DNA from: Kiritimatiellia bacterium
GTDB lineage: Bacteria > Verrucomicrobiota > Kiritimatiellia > CAIVKH01
Assembly (NCBI GenBank): GCA_025054615.1
Contig: JANWZO010000011.1
Location: 27,440-91,439, forward strand
Direction: 5' to 3'
DNA: 64,000 nt
A program made the translations under genes and the position numbers. Below the pieces are notes generated by a model that did not search any database, had not been told where the DNA came from, and saw nothing but the letters and a program-made list of their open reading frames with translations. The stretch's first letter is position 1, and each line of letters begins with the position of its first letter. This document shows positions 30,594 to 38,925 of this stretch, piece after piece.

Positions 30594-31073
30594 ATGAGTT
30601 CCGCGCCGAATTCATCGTCGGGCGTAAAAATCCTCGCGACCAACCGCAAGGCCCGCCATCACTACCATATCCTGGAAAACATCGAGGCCGGCATCGAGCT
30701 GCGCGGCTCGGAGGTGAAGTCCATCCGCGCCGGCGAGGTCAGTTTGCAGGAGGGCTACGCGACGGTCGAGAACGGCGAAGTGTACCTGCACGGCGTGCGC
30801 ATCCAACCGTATTCTCACGCGCGCGCGGCGGACCAGGATCCCGACCGTCCGCGGCGCTTGTTGCTGCACAGGTCGCAAATCAACCGGCTCCTCGGCCTGA
30901 CCGCCATTAAAGGGCATACTCTTTTGCCATTGGACTTGCATCTGAGGAACGGGCGGATCAAGGTGGAGTTGGGATTGGCCCGAGGGAAGCAATTGGTGGA
31001 CAAACGCGAAACCCTCAAGCGGCGAGAAGCGGATCGCGAGGCTCGCCGCGCGATGGCAAGGGCCAGGAAATGA
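30594..31073 (+). CDS. smpB: SsrA-binding protein
   Basis: 159 aa. Binds tmRNA (SsrA) and takes it to stalled ribosomes for trans-translation. Family motifs ATNRKARHHYHI, AGIELRGSEVKSIRAG, DKRETLKRREADRE and a basic tail are all visible. No tmRNA gene was recognised in this window. Spacing from rpoZ (73 bp) allows cotranscription. Confidence 0.94.
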   Translation: MSSAPNSSSGVKILATNRKARHHYHILENIEAGIELRGSEVKSIRAGEVSLQEGYATVENGEVYLHGVRIQPYSHARAADQDPDRPRRLLLHRSQINRLLGLTAIKGHTLLPLDLHLRNGRIKVELGLARGKQLVDKRETLKRREADREARRAMARARK

Positions 31074-31113
31074 ATGGAACGAATCTCCAAGTTGACCTGT
31101 TAGGAGGAATGAC

Positions 31114-31695
31114 ATGATGAAACGAATCGTGATCTGGGGATTGTTGGGTCTTTTGCCGCTGGCCGGCGCGTCCGCTGGCAACCCCAAAGTCGTCGATCAG
31201 TTCAGCGCGGATCAGTTGATGACGGTGGGCGACTCGATCATTACCACGCGCATTTACGTTGCGCGGGGAAATGTCCGGTCGGAAACGGTGATGCCCGGGT
31301 TGCCGGAACCTTCTGTGACTATTATCAACGGCGCCCGCAAGGTAGTATGGGTGCTGATGCCCGGCGGGATGTATCTGGAACGGTCGATTGACATCAAAGA
31401 AGACATGTCGAATGCCGCGTGGGCCGATCCGAACCTCCTCGAGCCGGTCGGCAAGGAGACCATCGACGGCGTTGAATGCGAAGTCTTCCGCGTGAAGGCG
31501 CCGGATCAGGACATTCTCTACTATGTTCGCGCGTCCGATCGGATTCCAGTGCGAATGTCGAGCCAAACCCACAACGTCCGAGTCGACTGGAAAAACGTCA
31601 AGGTCGGACCACAGCCGGCCAACCTGTTTGAATTGCCCCCGGGCGCGAAGAAATTCGGATTGCCAGGGGGCTTCAAGATTCCCGGGCTGCAATAG
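31114..31695 (+). CDS. Exported LolA/DUF4412-like protein
   Basis: 193 aa, signal peptide ending near ASA. Beta-rich sequence with SADQLMTVGDSIITTRIYV, VWVLMPGGMYLER and VEVFRVK-like strands resembles the half-barrel fold of outer-membrane lipoprotein-sorting (LolA-type) and DUF4412 proteins. AGGAGG lies 8 nt before the ATG at 31114. Nothing else ties it to LolA function; LolA proper is longer in its beta-sheet content. Confidence 0.6.
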   Translation: MMKRIVIWGLLGLLPLAGASAGNPKVVDQFSADQLMTVGDSIITTRIYVARGNVRSETVMPGLPEPSVTIINGARKVVWVLMPGGMYLERSIDIKEDMSNAAWADPNLLEPVGKETIDGVECEVFRVKAPDQDILYYVRASDRIPVRMSSQTHNVRVDWKNVKVGPQPANLFELPPGAKKFGLPGGFKIPGLQ

Positions 31696-32000
31696 AGGCG
31701 GGAGTTGCGGCATAACGTCGCCCCGCCGCGCTCGGAATCGCGAGCTGGGCTTCGCTTCCGCAGAGGTCGGGTCCGTCCCGGCCGCTTGGAAACTTCCATG
31801 GCGTATAAAAGCCGCGGAAGAAATTTCCATGGTCTGGAAAAACGGCCTGAAAAATTTCCATTGTCTGGAAAAATCGCGAAAAATTTTTCCATGGTATGTA
31901 AAATCGCCGCGAAAAATTTCCATCGTTTGGAAAATAAAGCCGTGGGCTTTTCCATGCTCTGTAAAATCTCTCGGATCGGCTGCCGGAGTACCCGCGGAAC
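31696..32000. other. Gene-free region holding the family A palindrome array
   Basis: 305 bp between the LolA-like gene and panB. The array (31793-31965) occupies the centre, leaving only 35 bp before the panB ATG at 32001, so the array is the only candidate site for regulators of panB. Confidence 0.7.
31793..31965. repeat. Family A repeat: six 17-bp palindromes phased at 31 bp, upstream of panB
   Basis: 17-bp units of the form TTTCCATGGTNTGGAAA start at 31793, 31824, 31855, 31886, 31917 and 31949: spacings 31, 31, 31, 31, 32. The linkers are also alike (C/G-rich then GAAAAA). The left arm TTTCCA is complete in five of six units; right arms in three. The spacing equals about three helical turns. 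Confidence 0.9.
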
Positions 32001-32795
32001 ATGAGCGGGCGCTGGACCGTTCCGCGGATTCGCGAGTTGAAGGGCCGGCAGCGGTTCGCGGTCCTGACGGCGGCGGATTTTACGGCTGCGCAACTGATCG
32101 ACGAGGCGGGGCTGCCGATGATCCTCGTGGGCGATTCGCTCGGGATGACGGTCCTCGGCTATTCGACGACCCTCCCGGTGACGCTGGAGCAGATGCTCCA
32201 CCACTCGGCGGCCGTGCGGCGCGGGGCGCCGAACGCGCTAGTGATCACCGACTTGCCCTTCCTGACCTACCAGGCGTCCATCTCGGACGCGATCCTGAAT
32301 GCCGGCCGATGTCTGAAGGAGGCCGGCGTGGACGGGGTCAAGCTCGAGGGGGGCGAGATCCGCGCGCCGCACGTGCGCGCGCTGGTAGAAAACGGAATTC
32401 CGGTCCTCGGGCACATCGGGTTGCTGCCGCAGAGCGTCCACGCGATGGGCGGCTACCGCGTCCAGGGCCGCACCGAGGCGGAGGTGGAGCGGCTGATTCG
32501 CGACGCGCGCGCCCTCGAAGAAGCCGGCGCCTTTGCGATCGTGTTGGAAGGTATGCCCGCCGGCGCGGCGCGGCGAATTACGGAGTCGGTCGGCGTGCCG
32601 ACCATCGGGATTGGCGCGGGGCCGTATTGCGACGGGCAAATCCTCGTCCTCCACGATCTGCTCGGGCTGACCGAGCGGCCGCCGCGGTTCGCGAAGCGCT
32701 ACGCGGATCTGCGCTCAGAGATGCGGCGGGCCATCCTGCAGTATCGCAACGACGTCGAGGCGGGGTCCTTCCCCGGGCCGGAGCATCAGTACTGA
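32001..32795 (+). CDS. panB: 3-methyl-2-oxobutanoate hydroxymethyltransferase
   Basis: First step of pantothenate synthesis: adds a hydroxymethyl group from 5,10-methylene-THF to 2-oxoisovalerate giving ketopantoate. 264 aa. Motifs: [15 protein letters not shown] with the metal-binding Asp, VKLEGG, and [13 protein letters not shown]. The conserved late segment [21 protein letters not shown] is intact. Links to coaBC at 9006-10217 in CoA synthesis, though the genes are not adjacent. Start directly after repeat array A. Confidence 0.94.
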   Translation: MSGRWTVPRIRELKGRQRFAVLTAADFTAAQLIDEAGLPMILVGDSLGMTVLGYSTTLPVTLEQMLHHSAAVRRGAPNALVITDLPFLTYQASISDAILNAGRCLKEAGVDGVKLEGGEIRAPHVRALVENGIPVLGHIGLLPQSVHAMGGYRVQGRTEAEVERLIRDARALEEAGAFAIVLEGMPAGAARRITESVGVPTIGIGAGPYCDGQILVLHDLLGLTERPPRFAKRYADLRSEMRRAILQYRNDVEAGSFPGPEHQY

Positions 32796-32834
32796 AATCC
32801 CGCGCCGCCCCAGGCGTGCGCTGGCCTCGTTAGT

Positions 32835-33740
32835 TCATGGGCCGCGGGGAGGCGCGCGGCCGGTGATCCGGCGCCAGGCCGGCACCAGGACATTTACGCG
32901 GAAGGCTCGCAGGCGGCGATATGCCGCGCGGACGAAGAGCGCGCACAGGACGAACAAGGTGAGATTCACCGCGAGCGCGGCTGTCGGGCTGATCACATAT
33001 AGCGCGACGAGCCCTGCGCAGAGCGTCTTGTTGGCCGCTTCGAACGCGGCGTCGACGAGGGGAATCGGCGAAAGCCAAACCAGCATCTCAAAGAAGGCTC
33101 GCAGCGTTCCGATCACAAGGATGTTGCAGGCGGCCGCGATGGGGATGAGGAGATCGCCGAACGGGCCGGCGGCGGCCAGCGTGAGTGCTGCGGATTCCGC
33201 CTGGGGCGATTGGGCGCGGACGGCCCAATAAACGACGATCATGTAGACGATGCCCGCGTAGGTTTCCAGGAAGTCGGCGAGCTGCGCGATGGGCTTTGTC
33301 ACCTTAGTGAGGCGCGGCAGGGATGTGAAGAGGGTCAGGGCCAGCAGCGCGAAAAAGACCGTTTCATTCTGCAGCGCCGGATTGCCTTGGAAGAGAGGAT
33401 GCGCGGGAATCCAACCGCGTTCCGCCAACAGGGCGGCGCCAGAGAGGCAGCAGAGCCCGAAAAATGGCGACAAGGCGACCGGCGCCAGCGGGCCCATCCA
33501 GTCGGCGAGCGAGAGTTGTTCGACCAACCTCTGCCCGGTCTCGAGGTCGGAGGGAATCGCGGCGATGGCGGCTGCGGCGAGAAAGAACAGTGCGGCCGCG
33601 GGCAACAGGGCGGTCCGGGCGTGGAAGATTCGCTCGGATAGGTCAGCGGGGCGGGGCGAGCGGCCCTGCGGATTTGTCAGCGCATGGCGCATACGGTGTA
33701 GGCGTGGCGACCCAGTGTTTGACATTGGCAAGAGAAGCAT
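32835..33740 (-). CDS. Integral membrane protein, unknown function
   Basis: 301 aa, not recognised. About seven hydrophobic segments, mostly Ala/Leu-rich, with a conserved-looking loop PRLTKVTKPIAQLADFLE and ending in a basic C-terminus. No catalytic motif seen. Starts at 33740, 33725 or 33692 are all possible; none has a clear ribosome site. Divergent from the TPR lipoprotein gene at 33764. Confidence 0.55.
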   Translation of the reverse strand: MLLLPMSNTGSPRLHRMRHALTNPQGRSPRPADLSERIFHARTALLPAAALFFLAAAAIAAIPSDLETGQRLVEQLSLADWMGPLAPVALSPFFGLCCLSGAALLAERGWIPAHPLFQGNPALQNETVFFALLALTLFTSLPRLTKVTKPIAQLADFLETYAGIVYMIVVYWAVRAQSPQAESAALTLAAAGPFGDLLIPIAAACNILVIGTLRAFFEMLVWLSPIPLVDAAFEAANKTLCAGLVALYVISPTAALAVNLTLFVLCALFVRAAYRRLRAFRVNVLVPAWRRITGRAPPRGP

Positions 33741-33763
33741 CGTCTGGCAATGTTTACCAGTCG

Positions 33764-34648
33764 ATGATTTTTGGGGTGCGATTGGCTTGTTTTTGCCTCG
33801 CGGCCGCGTTGGCGGGATCGGGGTGTTCGCGGTCCGGCGCGGGCGCAGCCGACGCTGGCGCGGCGCTGTCGTCGGGCTGGCAGAATTTCCGGCTGGCAGA
33901 ATTCGATCTGGCGACGCGCGATTTTGAGGCGGCGCTGGCTGCGGCGGCGCCGGGCTCGGAGCCCTATTTGCAGGCGCTGTTCGGACTGGCGAATGTGTGG
34001 AATCTGCGGCGCCCGGGGGAGGATCCCGAGAAAGCGCGTGCGTACTATCAGCGAATCCTTCGAGAGGCGCCGGGCCATGATCTTGCCGCCTGGAGCGAGC
34101 TGGCGCTGGCCCGGATGATTCACGTGGTGCCCGTGGGGCAGGAGCCGGATTACGCCGCCGTCCGGGCGGCGTATCGCGCGATTATGGATAAATACCCCGG
34201 CCACCTCGCAGCCAAGGAAGCCACGATCTACCTCAATGCGACCCTTGTCGCGACGCTGGATCCGGATCTAACCCGGCAGGCGATTTCGAACCTGCAGGCG
34301 TTTGTCGCCAGTGGAACTCGGGAATTCCTGCAGCCGGCGTGGTCCCTAATGGCGGTCGGGTACAACACGCTCGGCATGCAGAAAGAGCGGCTGGAGGCGG
34401 AGATTCGCGCGTTGGAGACGACGGAGATCGACCCGGCCAATCCGTTTAATGAATTCGCCTGGCAATATTGGAACATCGCGACGATCGCCGAGTTCGAGAC
34501 GGGGGATTTTGACTTGGCGCGCGCCTATTATCGGCGGCTGATCGAGGAGTATCCGGCCGACGTTCGAGTCTACCCGGCGCGAGAAGCCTTGGAACGAATG
34601 GACCGGGTGGAAGCTGCGCTTCGCGAGGGGCGGGAGATTTCGCTGTGA
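33764..34648 (+). CDS. TPR-containing lipoprotein
   Basis: 294 aa. Signal peptide with an imperfect lipobox (LAGSGC) and helical tandem repeats of the TPR type (RAYYQRILREAP, AYRAIMDKYPG, RAYYRRLIEEYPADVR). ATG at 33764 is chosen because the signal peptide starts there. The stop overlaps the following GTG start (GTGA), so it belongs to the transporter operon; a scaffold role in the envelope is likely. Confidence 0.75.
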   Translation: MIFGVRLACFCLAAALAGSGCSRSGAGAADAGAALSSGWQNFRLAEFDLATRDFEAALAAAAPGSEPYLQALFGLANVWNLRRPGEDPEKARAYYQRILREAPGHDLAAWSELALARMIHVVPVGQEPDYAAVRAAYRAIMDKYPGHLAAKEATIYLNATLVATLDPDLTRQAISNLQAFVASGTREFLQPAWSLMAVGYNTLGMQKERLEAEIRALETTEIDPANPFNEFAWQYWNIATIAEFETGDFDLARAYYRRLIEEYPADVRVYPAREALERMDRVEAALREGREISL

Positions 34649-36348
34649 CCGTGCGCCGCGCGCTCCATGCGATTCGAGGATCCTTTGCGCTGATCGTCGT
34701 TGCGGCGGTCTACGTGTGGTCGATCGTTGCGATTGCCTCTTATCGAGCCCGGACGGCTCCGGCCGATGCGATTGTGATTCGGATGTCGCACTGGCAACTG
34801 GAGGCGAGCGTCCGGGAGGCGATTGACCGAATGGCCGCCGAATATCGGGCCAAGGTCAATCCGCGGGTTTATGTGATTCAGGACGCGATTCCGGAATCGA
34901 CCTACGGCCAGTGGGTCAGCACGCAACTGATGGGGGGGACGGCGCCGGACATCGTACAGTGCGGGCTGATGCTGCCGCCGAACATCTGGCTTTCTTATTA
35001 CCAGCGCTATTTCATCCCGCTCGGGCGGTATGTGGAGAAGCCCAATCCGCACAACGCCGGGACCGAACTGGACGGCGTGCCGCTGCGAAAGACCTACAAG
35101 GACGGCATGCGGACTGCGTACGTCGACGAGATGCAGGAATACATGAGTATCCCGCTGTCGCAGTTTGGCTCTCGGTTTTTCTACAACAAGGACCTCTTTC
35201 GGAAGCTCACCGGGTTGGAGGAACCGCCGCTGGAATGGCGCGAGTTCCAGCGGGTTTGCGAGATCATCAAGTCGCAACGCGCGCCGGACGGGAAATTTTA
35301 CATTCCGATTGCGAGCTCTGGCTATCATTTCGGGATGATGTCAGGGCTGATGTGGGAACCCCTGACCTATCGCGCGCGTGAAAAGGCGGACTTCAACCGG
35401 GATGGGTTTGTCGGCAACGACGAGCAATTCGTCGCGTTTCGGACCGGCCGACTGACCTTCGATTATCTGCCCTTCCGCGCGCGGTTCAAAATGATCGAGG
35501 AGATCTCGCGCTATTTCCAATCCGGCTACACGGGGTTGACGCGCGATGAGGCCGTCTTTCTGTTCGCGCAACAGAAGGCGGTGTTCATGGCGACGGGCAC
35601 GTGGGATGCGCGGTCCCTGCAGGAACAGGCGAAGGGGCAGTTTGAGGTGGGTGTGATGGGGTATCCCTTCCCCACGCCGGACGATCCCTTTTACGGCCCG
35701 GTGGCGCCGGCCCGTCCACGGGAACAGGTCGGCACAGGTTTCCAGTTCGGCATCACGCGGACTAGCAAACACCCGGATATCGCGCTGGATTTCCTGCTGT
35801 TCTTGGCGTCGAAGGGCGGCAACCAGCTCCTCAACCAGATCATCGGCTGGATACCCGCCATCCAGGGATGCGAAACCGATCCGCTGTTGCGGGCATTTGA
35901 GCCCAACATCGTCGGAACGTACAGCGCGATGAATTTCTTTCTGGGCGGGGAGACCGGCATCAAGTGGAACCAGCTTCATGCGCTGTTTCAGGTCGGCCAG
36001 ATCACCTACGAGGAATTTGCGGAGCAATTCACCCCGTTCTACCTCGAGAGGGGCCTCATCGACTACAAGGAGCAGACCCGCGACTGGCGGCGCGGCATGC
36101 AGCGGAACGAGTTGTTCCTTGCCGGAATTCGCGCCCGCGCGCTGTTCGGCGCGGAAGGAGCGGAGGCGAATACGGAGTGGATCCGTTACCGGTCGCTGAC
36201 GTCGAACCGGCAGGTCTGGGCGGAGATCGACCGGAGCCGGCAGATGAAACTGATGGAACAGGGAATTGCAAAGGACGCTGCGGGCCCGTACGAGTACAAG
36301 CCCGCCGTTCTGGCTGCCGTCAAAGCAAGATTGGAGGCAAAGCGATGA
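34645..36348 (+). CDS. Family 1 solute-binding protein with uncleaved N-terminal anchor
   Basis: 567 aa, longer than most sugar-binding proteins. One N-terminal hydrophobic helix (ALIVVAAVYVWSIVAIA) with no signal-peptidase site visible, suggesting a membrane-anchored binding protein. Later motifs (PDIVQCGLMLPPN, FFYNKDLFRKL) match family 1 (sugar/oligosaccharide) binding proteins. GTG start. Coupled to RidA by an ATGA overlap and to the fused permease that follows. Confidence 0.8.
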   Translation: MTVRRALHAIRGSFALIVVAAVYVWSIVAIASYRARTAPADAIVIRMSHWQLEASVREAIDRMAAEYRAKVNPRVYVIQDAIPESTYGQWVSTQLMGGTAPDIVQCGLMLPPNIWLSYYQRYFIPLGRYVEKPNPHNAGTELDGVPLRKTYKDGMRTAYVDEMQEYMSIPLSQFGSRFFYNKDLFRKLTGLEEPPLEWREFQRVCEIIKSQRAPDGKFYIPIASSGYHFGMMSGLMWEPLTYRAREKADFNRDGFVGNDEQFVAFRTGRLTFDYLPFRARFKMIEEISRYFQSGYTGLTRDEAVFLFAQQKAVFMATGTWDARSLQEQAKGQFEVGVMGYPFPTPDDPFYGPVAPARPREQVGTGFQFGITRTSKHPDIALDFLLFLASKGGNQLLNQIIGWIPAIQGCETDPLLRAFEPNIVGTYSAMNFFLGGETGIKWNQLHALFQVGQITYEEFAEQFTPFYLERGLIDYKEQTRDWRRGMQRNELFLAGIRARALFGAEGAEANTEWIRYRSLTSNRQVWAEIDRSRQMKLMEQGIAKDAAGPYEYKPAVLAAVKARLEAKR

Positions 36349-36728
36349 ACCGAATCGTGCTTACGCCGTTGGCCGCCCAGCCCATCGGGCCCTACAATCA
36401 GGCGGTGATTGCGGGCAACCTAGTGTATACGTCCGGGCAGATCCCCATCGACCCGGCGACCGGACAAATGGAAACCGGCGACATTAGGACTCAGACCGAG
36501 GTAGTCCTCCGCAACCTCAAGGCGATTCTCGAGGCGGCTGGATCGGGCCTGGACCGGGTGGTCAAGGTGACAGTTTTCCTGCAGGACATGAACGACTTTG
36601 CCGCGATGAACGAGGTCTACATGAAATATTTCCCCGACAAGGTGACGGCACCGGCCCGCAGCACGATTCAGGTGGCCCGGCTGCCGAAGGATGCCAAAGT
36701 GGAAATCGAGGCCGTGGCGAGCGTATAG
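36345..36728 (+). CDS. RidA/YjgF-family enamine/imine deaminase
   Basis: 127 aa. Family signature elements GPYNQAVIAGNLVYTSGQIP and PARSTIQVARLPKDAKVEIE, with the substrate-carboxylate-binding Arg in ARST. RidA hydrolyses reactive 2-aminoacrylate-type imines formed by PLP enzymes. It overlaps the binding-protein gene and precedes the permease; why it sits in a transport operon is unclear, perhaps to detoxify an intermediate of the imported compound. Confidence 0.88.
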   Translation: MNRIVLTPLAAQPIGPYNQAVIAGNLVYTSGQIPIDPATGQMETGDIRTQTEVVLRNLKAILEAAGSGLDRVVKVTVFLQDMNDFAAMNEVYMKYFPDKVTAPARSTIQVARLPKDAKVEIEAVASV

Positions 36729-36779
36729 ACGTTTTGACGCCGGCTCGCCGGTAATCACAGCGGCGAAGAGCGAGGCCCC

Positions 36780-38813
36780 ATGACACCCAAAAAAGTCCAT
36801 TGGCACCAGGTCAGGCACCATTGGGAAATCTACCTTTTCATCCTCCCCACCCTGATTCTGATCGGGCTGTTTCAGTATTATCCGGCGGCGAGCGGGATCT
36901 TTCACAGTTTTTATCGTTGGAACGGGTCGGACATCGCCGAGCCGGTCGGTTGGCTGAATTACATCGACCTCATTCGCAACCCGGAATTCTGGAACTCCTT
37001 CCGGCTGGCATTCATTTTGGGCGCATGGAATGTGGTCAAAATGATCCCCGCGCTGCTTGTGGCGGTGGCGATCCACCGCTGTCGCAGCGAACGGATGAAC
37101 TTTTTCTACCGCACGCTGTTTGTCGTGCCGATGGTCATCCCCGGGCTGATCGTCGTGCTGATCTGGCGGTCGTTTTTCTTTGAGGCCACATCCGGCTATT
37201 TGAACCGTTTTCTGGTCGAAAGTGGATTGTTTGGCCTGCTGGTTCGTCTGGACCAAGCGCTGGGCTGGGGCGGCATCTTCGTCGAAGGACAGATGCCCGC
37301 CTGGCTTGGCGACCCGCGGCTGATTGTGACGGCGTGCATCGTGTGGGGTTTCCCCTGGGTGGGCTCATTTGCCGTGCTGACGCACCTGGCGAAACTGCAG
37401 GCCATCAGCAAGGACGTGTACGAGGCGGCGGAAATCGACGGCGTCAACTGGTTCACGAAGTTCACTCGGATCGAGCTGCCGCTCATCATGGGGTCCATTT
37501 ATCTGCTGCTTGTCTTTGTCATCATCGACACGATCAAGGATGCGGGGATGATCCTGGCCCTCGCAGGGCTTGAAGGGGGACCGGGCGGAAAAGCGACTGT
37601 TCCGGCGCTGTTCATGTTGCGCAAGGCCTTTCTCACGCAGGAGATGGGCGCGGCATGCGCGGTCGGCATCGTGTTGACGATTGTGGTCCTCGGGTTGCAA
37701 AAGCTTAGCACGCTGATGCTGGGGTGGACGAATTTGAACCCCCGACAGAAGGCGGCCGTCCGCTTGACGACGAGCGCGGTGGGACTCGGCATCCTGATCG
37801 GCGCTTACAAGTGGGGTCTCCACCGCATTGAGGGGTTGGGATGGCTGTTTGTGGTGGCTTCGATACCGTTTCCCCAAATCTTTGCTTGGCTTTCGCGCTG
37901 GCTGCCGGAACGGAAGCGCGATGAGCACTGGGTGCGGCCAGAAGACCGCGCGTTTGCGCTAGAGTCCAATCCTTGGTATCGCGCGGCTCGTGTGGTGGGC
38001 GGCCTTTCGCTGCGCGCCCTCAAGCACGCGTTCATTTGGTTCGTCCTGATTTTCGCTTTCCTGCCGCTCTATCTGATGATCGTGGTGAGCTTCAAGGACA
38101 ACCAGCAATTCTACCTGGCGCCCGCAGCGCTGACGACGCCGCTGCACTGGGAGAACTGGCGAGCGGCCTGGGACGCAGTGACCCCCACGGTGGCCAACAG
38201 CCTGTTCATCTCAACAAGCTCGACGCTGCTCACGCTCTTTCTCGCCCTTTGTGGCGCGTATTTCTTCGCCCGGCTCCGGATGCCGCTTTCCGGGACATTC
38301 TGGAATGCCATTCTGCTGTTGATGATGATGCCGGCGATCGCGAACCTCGTGCCGCTGTTCATCTTGCTGCGGGATATGAACCTGCTGAACACGCTGTCGG
38401 CCCTCATCATTGTCGGCGCCTCCGGCGGGCAGATTTTCGGCATCTTCATGCTTAGAAACTTCATATCGGACATTCCGCAGGACCTTTTCGAGGCAGCCGA
38501 GATCGACGGGGCGACTCACTTCCAGCAACTGCGCCATGTGGTGATACCGCTGTCGGGTCCGATTCTGGGGACGATCGGGGTGATGCACTTCATCGGCGCT
38601 TGGAATGATTTTGTACTGCCCCTGATTGTGATGCGGGACCATGCGAGGCTGCCCGTCATGGTACAGCTTCTCCGGATGGCCGGTGAATACATAAAGCTCT
38701 GGGGACCGTTGATGGCCGGGTACGCGATTGCATCGATCCCAATTATTATCCTGTTTATCTTTGCCCAGCGGTTGTTCATCAAGGGGATGACCGAGGGTGC
38801 CGTGAAAGGCTAG
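36780..38813 (+). CDS. Fused two-domain ABC permease (MalF-MalG-like)
   Basis: 677 aa, twice the length of a single permease, with two MetI domains in one chain. Each half has its own EAA loop: EAAEIDGVNWFTKF in the N-terminal half and EAAEIDGATHFQQLRHVVIP in the C-terminal half. About 12-14 helices, with a central extra stretch (residues about 310-420) joining the halves. Together with the binding protein it needs an ATPase, but none is encoded nearby, so a shared MsiK-like ATPase may serve it. Confidence 0.85.
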   Translation: MTPKKVHWHQVRHHWEIYLFILPTLILIGLFQYYPAASGIFHSFYRWNGSDIAEPVGWLNYIDLIRNPEFWNSFRLAFILGAWNVVKMIPALLVAVAIHRCRSERMNFFYRTLFVVPMVIPGLIVVLIWRSFFFEATSGYLNRFLVESGLFGLLVRLDQALGWGGIFVEGQMPAWLGDPRLIVTACIVWGFPWVGSFAVLTHLAKLQAISKDVYEAAEIDGVNWFTKFTRIELPLIMGSIYLLLVFVIIDTIKDAGMILALAGLEGGPGGKATVPALFMLRKAFLTQEMGAACAVGIVLTIVVLGLQKLSTLMLGWTNLNPRQKAAVRLTTSAVGLGILIGAYKWGLHRIEGLGWLFVVASIPFPQIFAWLSRWLPERKRDEHWVRPEDRAFALESNPWYRAARVVGGLSLRALKHAFIWFVLIFAFLPLYLMIVVSFKDNQQFYLAPAALTTPLHWENWRAAWDAVTPTVANSLFISTSSTLLTLFLALCGAYFFARLRMPLSGTFWNAILLLMMMPAIANLVPLFILLRDMNLLNTLSALIIVGASGGQIFGIFMLRNFISDIPQDLFEAAEIDGATHFQQLRHVVIPLSGPILGTIGVMHFIGAWNDFVLPLIVMRDHARLPVMVQLLRMAGEYIKLWGPLMAGYAIASIPIIILFIFAQRLFIKGMTEGAVKG

Positions 38814-38925
38814 CGATGAAACCATCGGATTATTTTCCGCAGGTACAGCCTTGACGCGGACTTAAAATTTTCCTAATTCAACCGCCACGATGTCGCGCCG
38901 ATCCGAGCTTGCCGGGATAGTCACG

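Noticed and set aside
31793..31965. CRISPR array
   Set aside because: The repeat is only 17 bp, imperfect, palindromic, and the linkers are conserved rather than unique. No cas genes.
31523..32833. A 436-codon plus-strand open frame running through the palindrome array and panB
   Set aside because: It is out of frame with panB and its first part translates the repeated TTTCCA units; no ribosome site or family resemblance.
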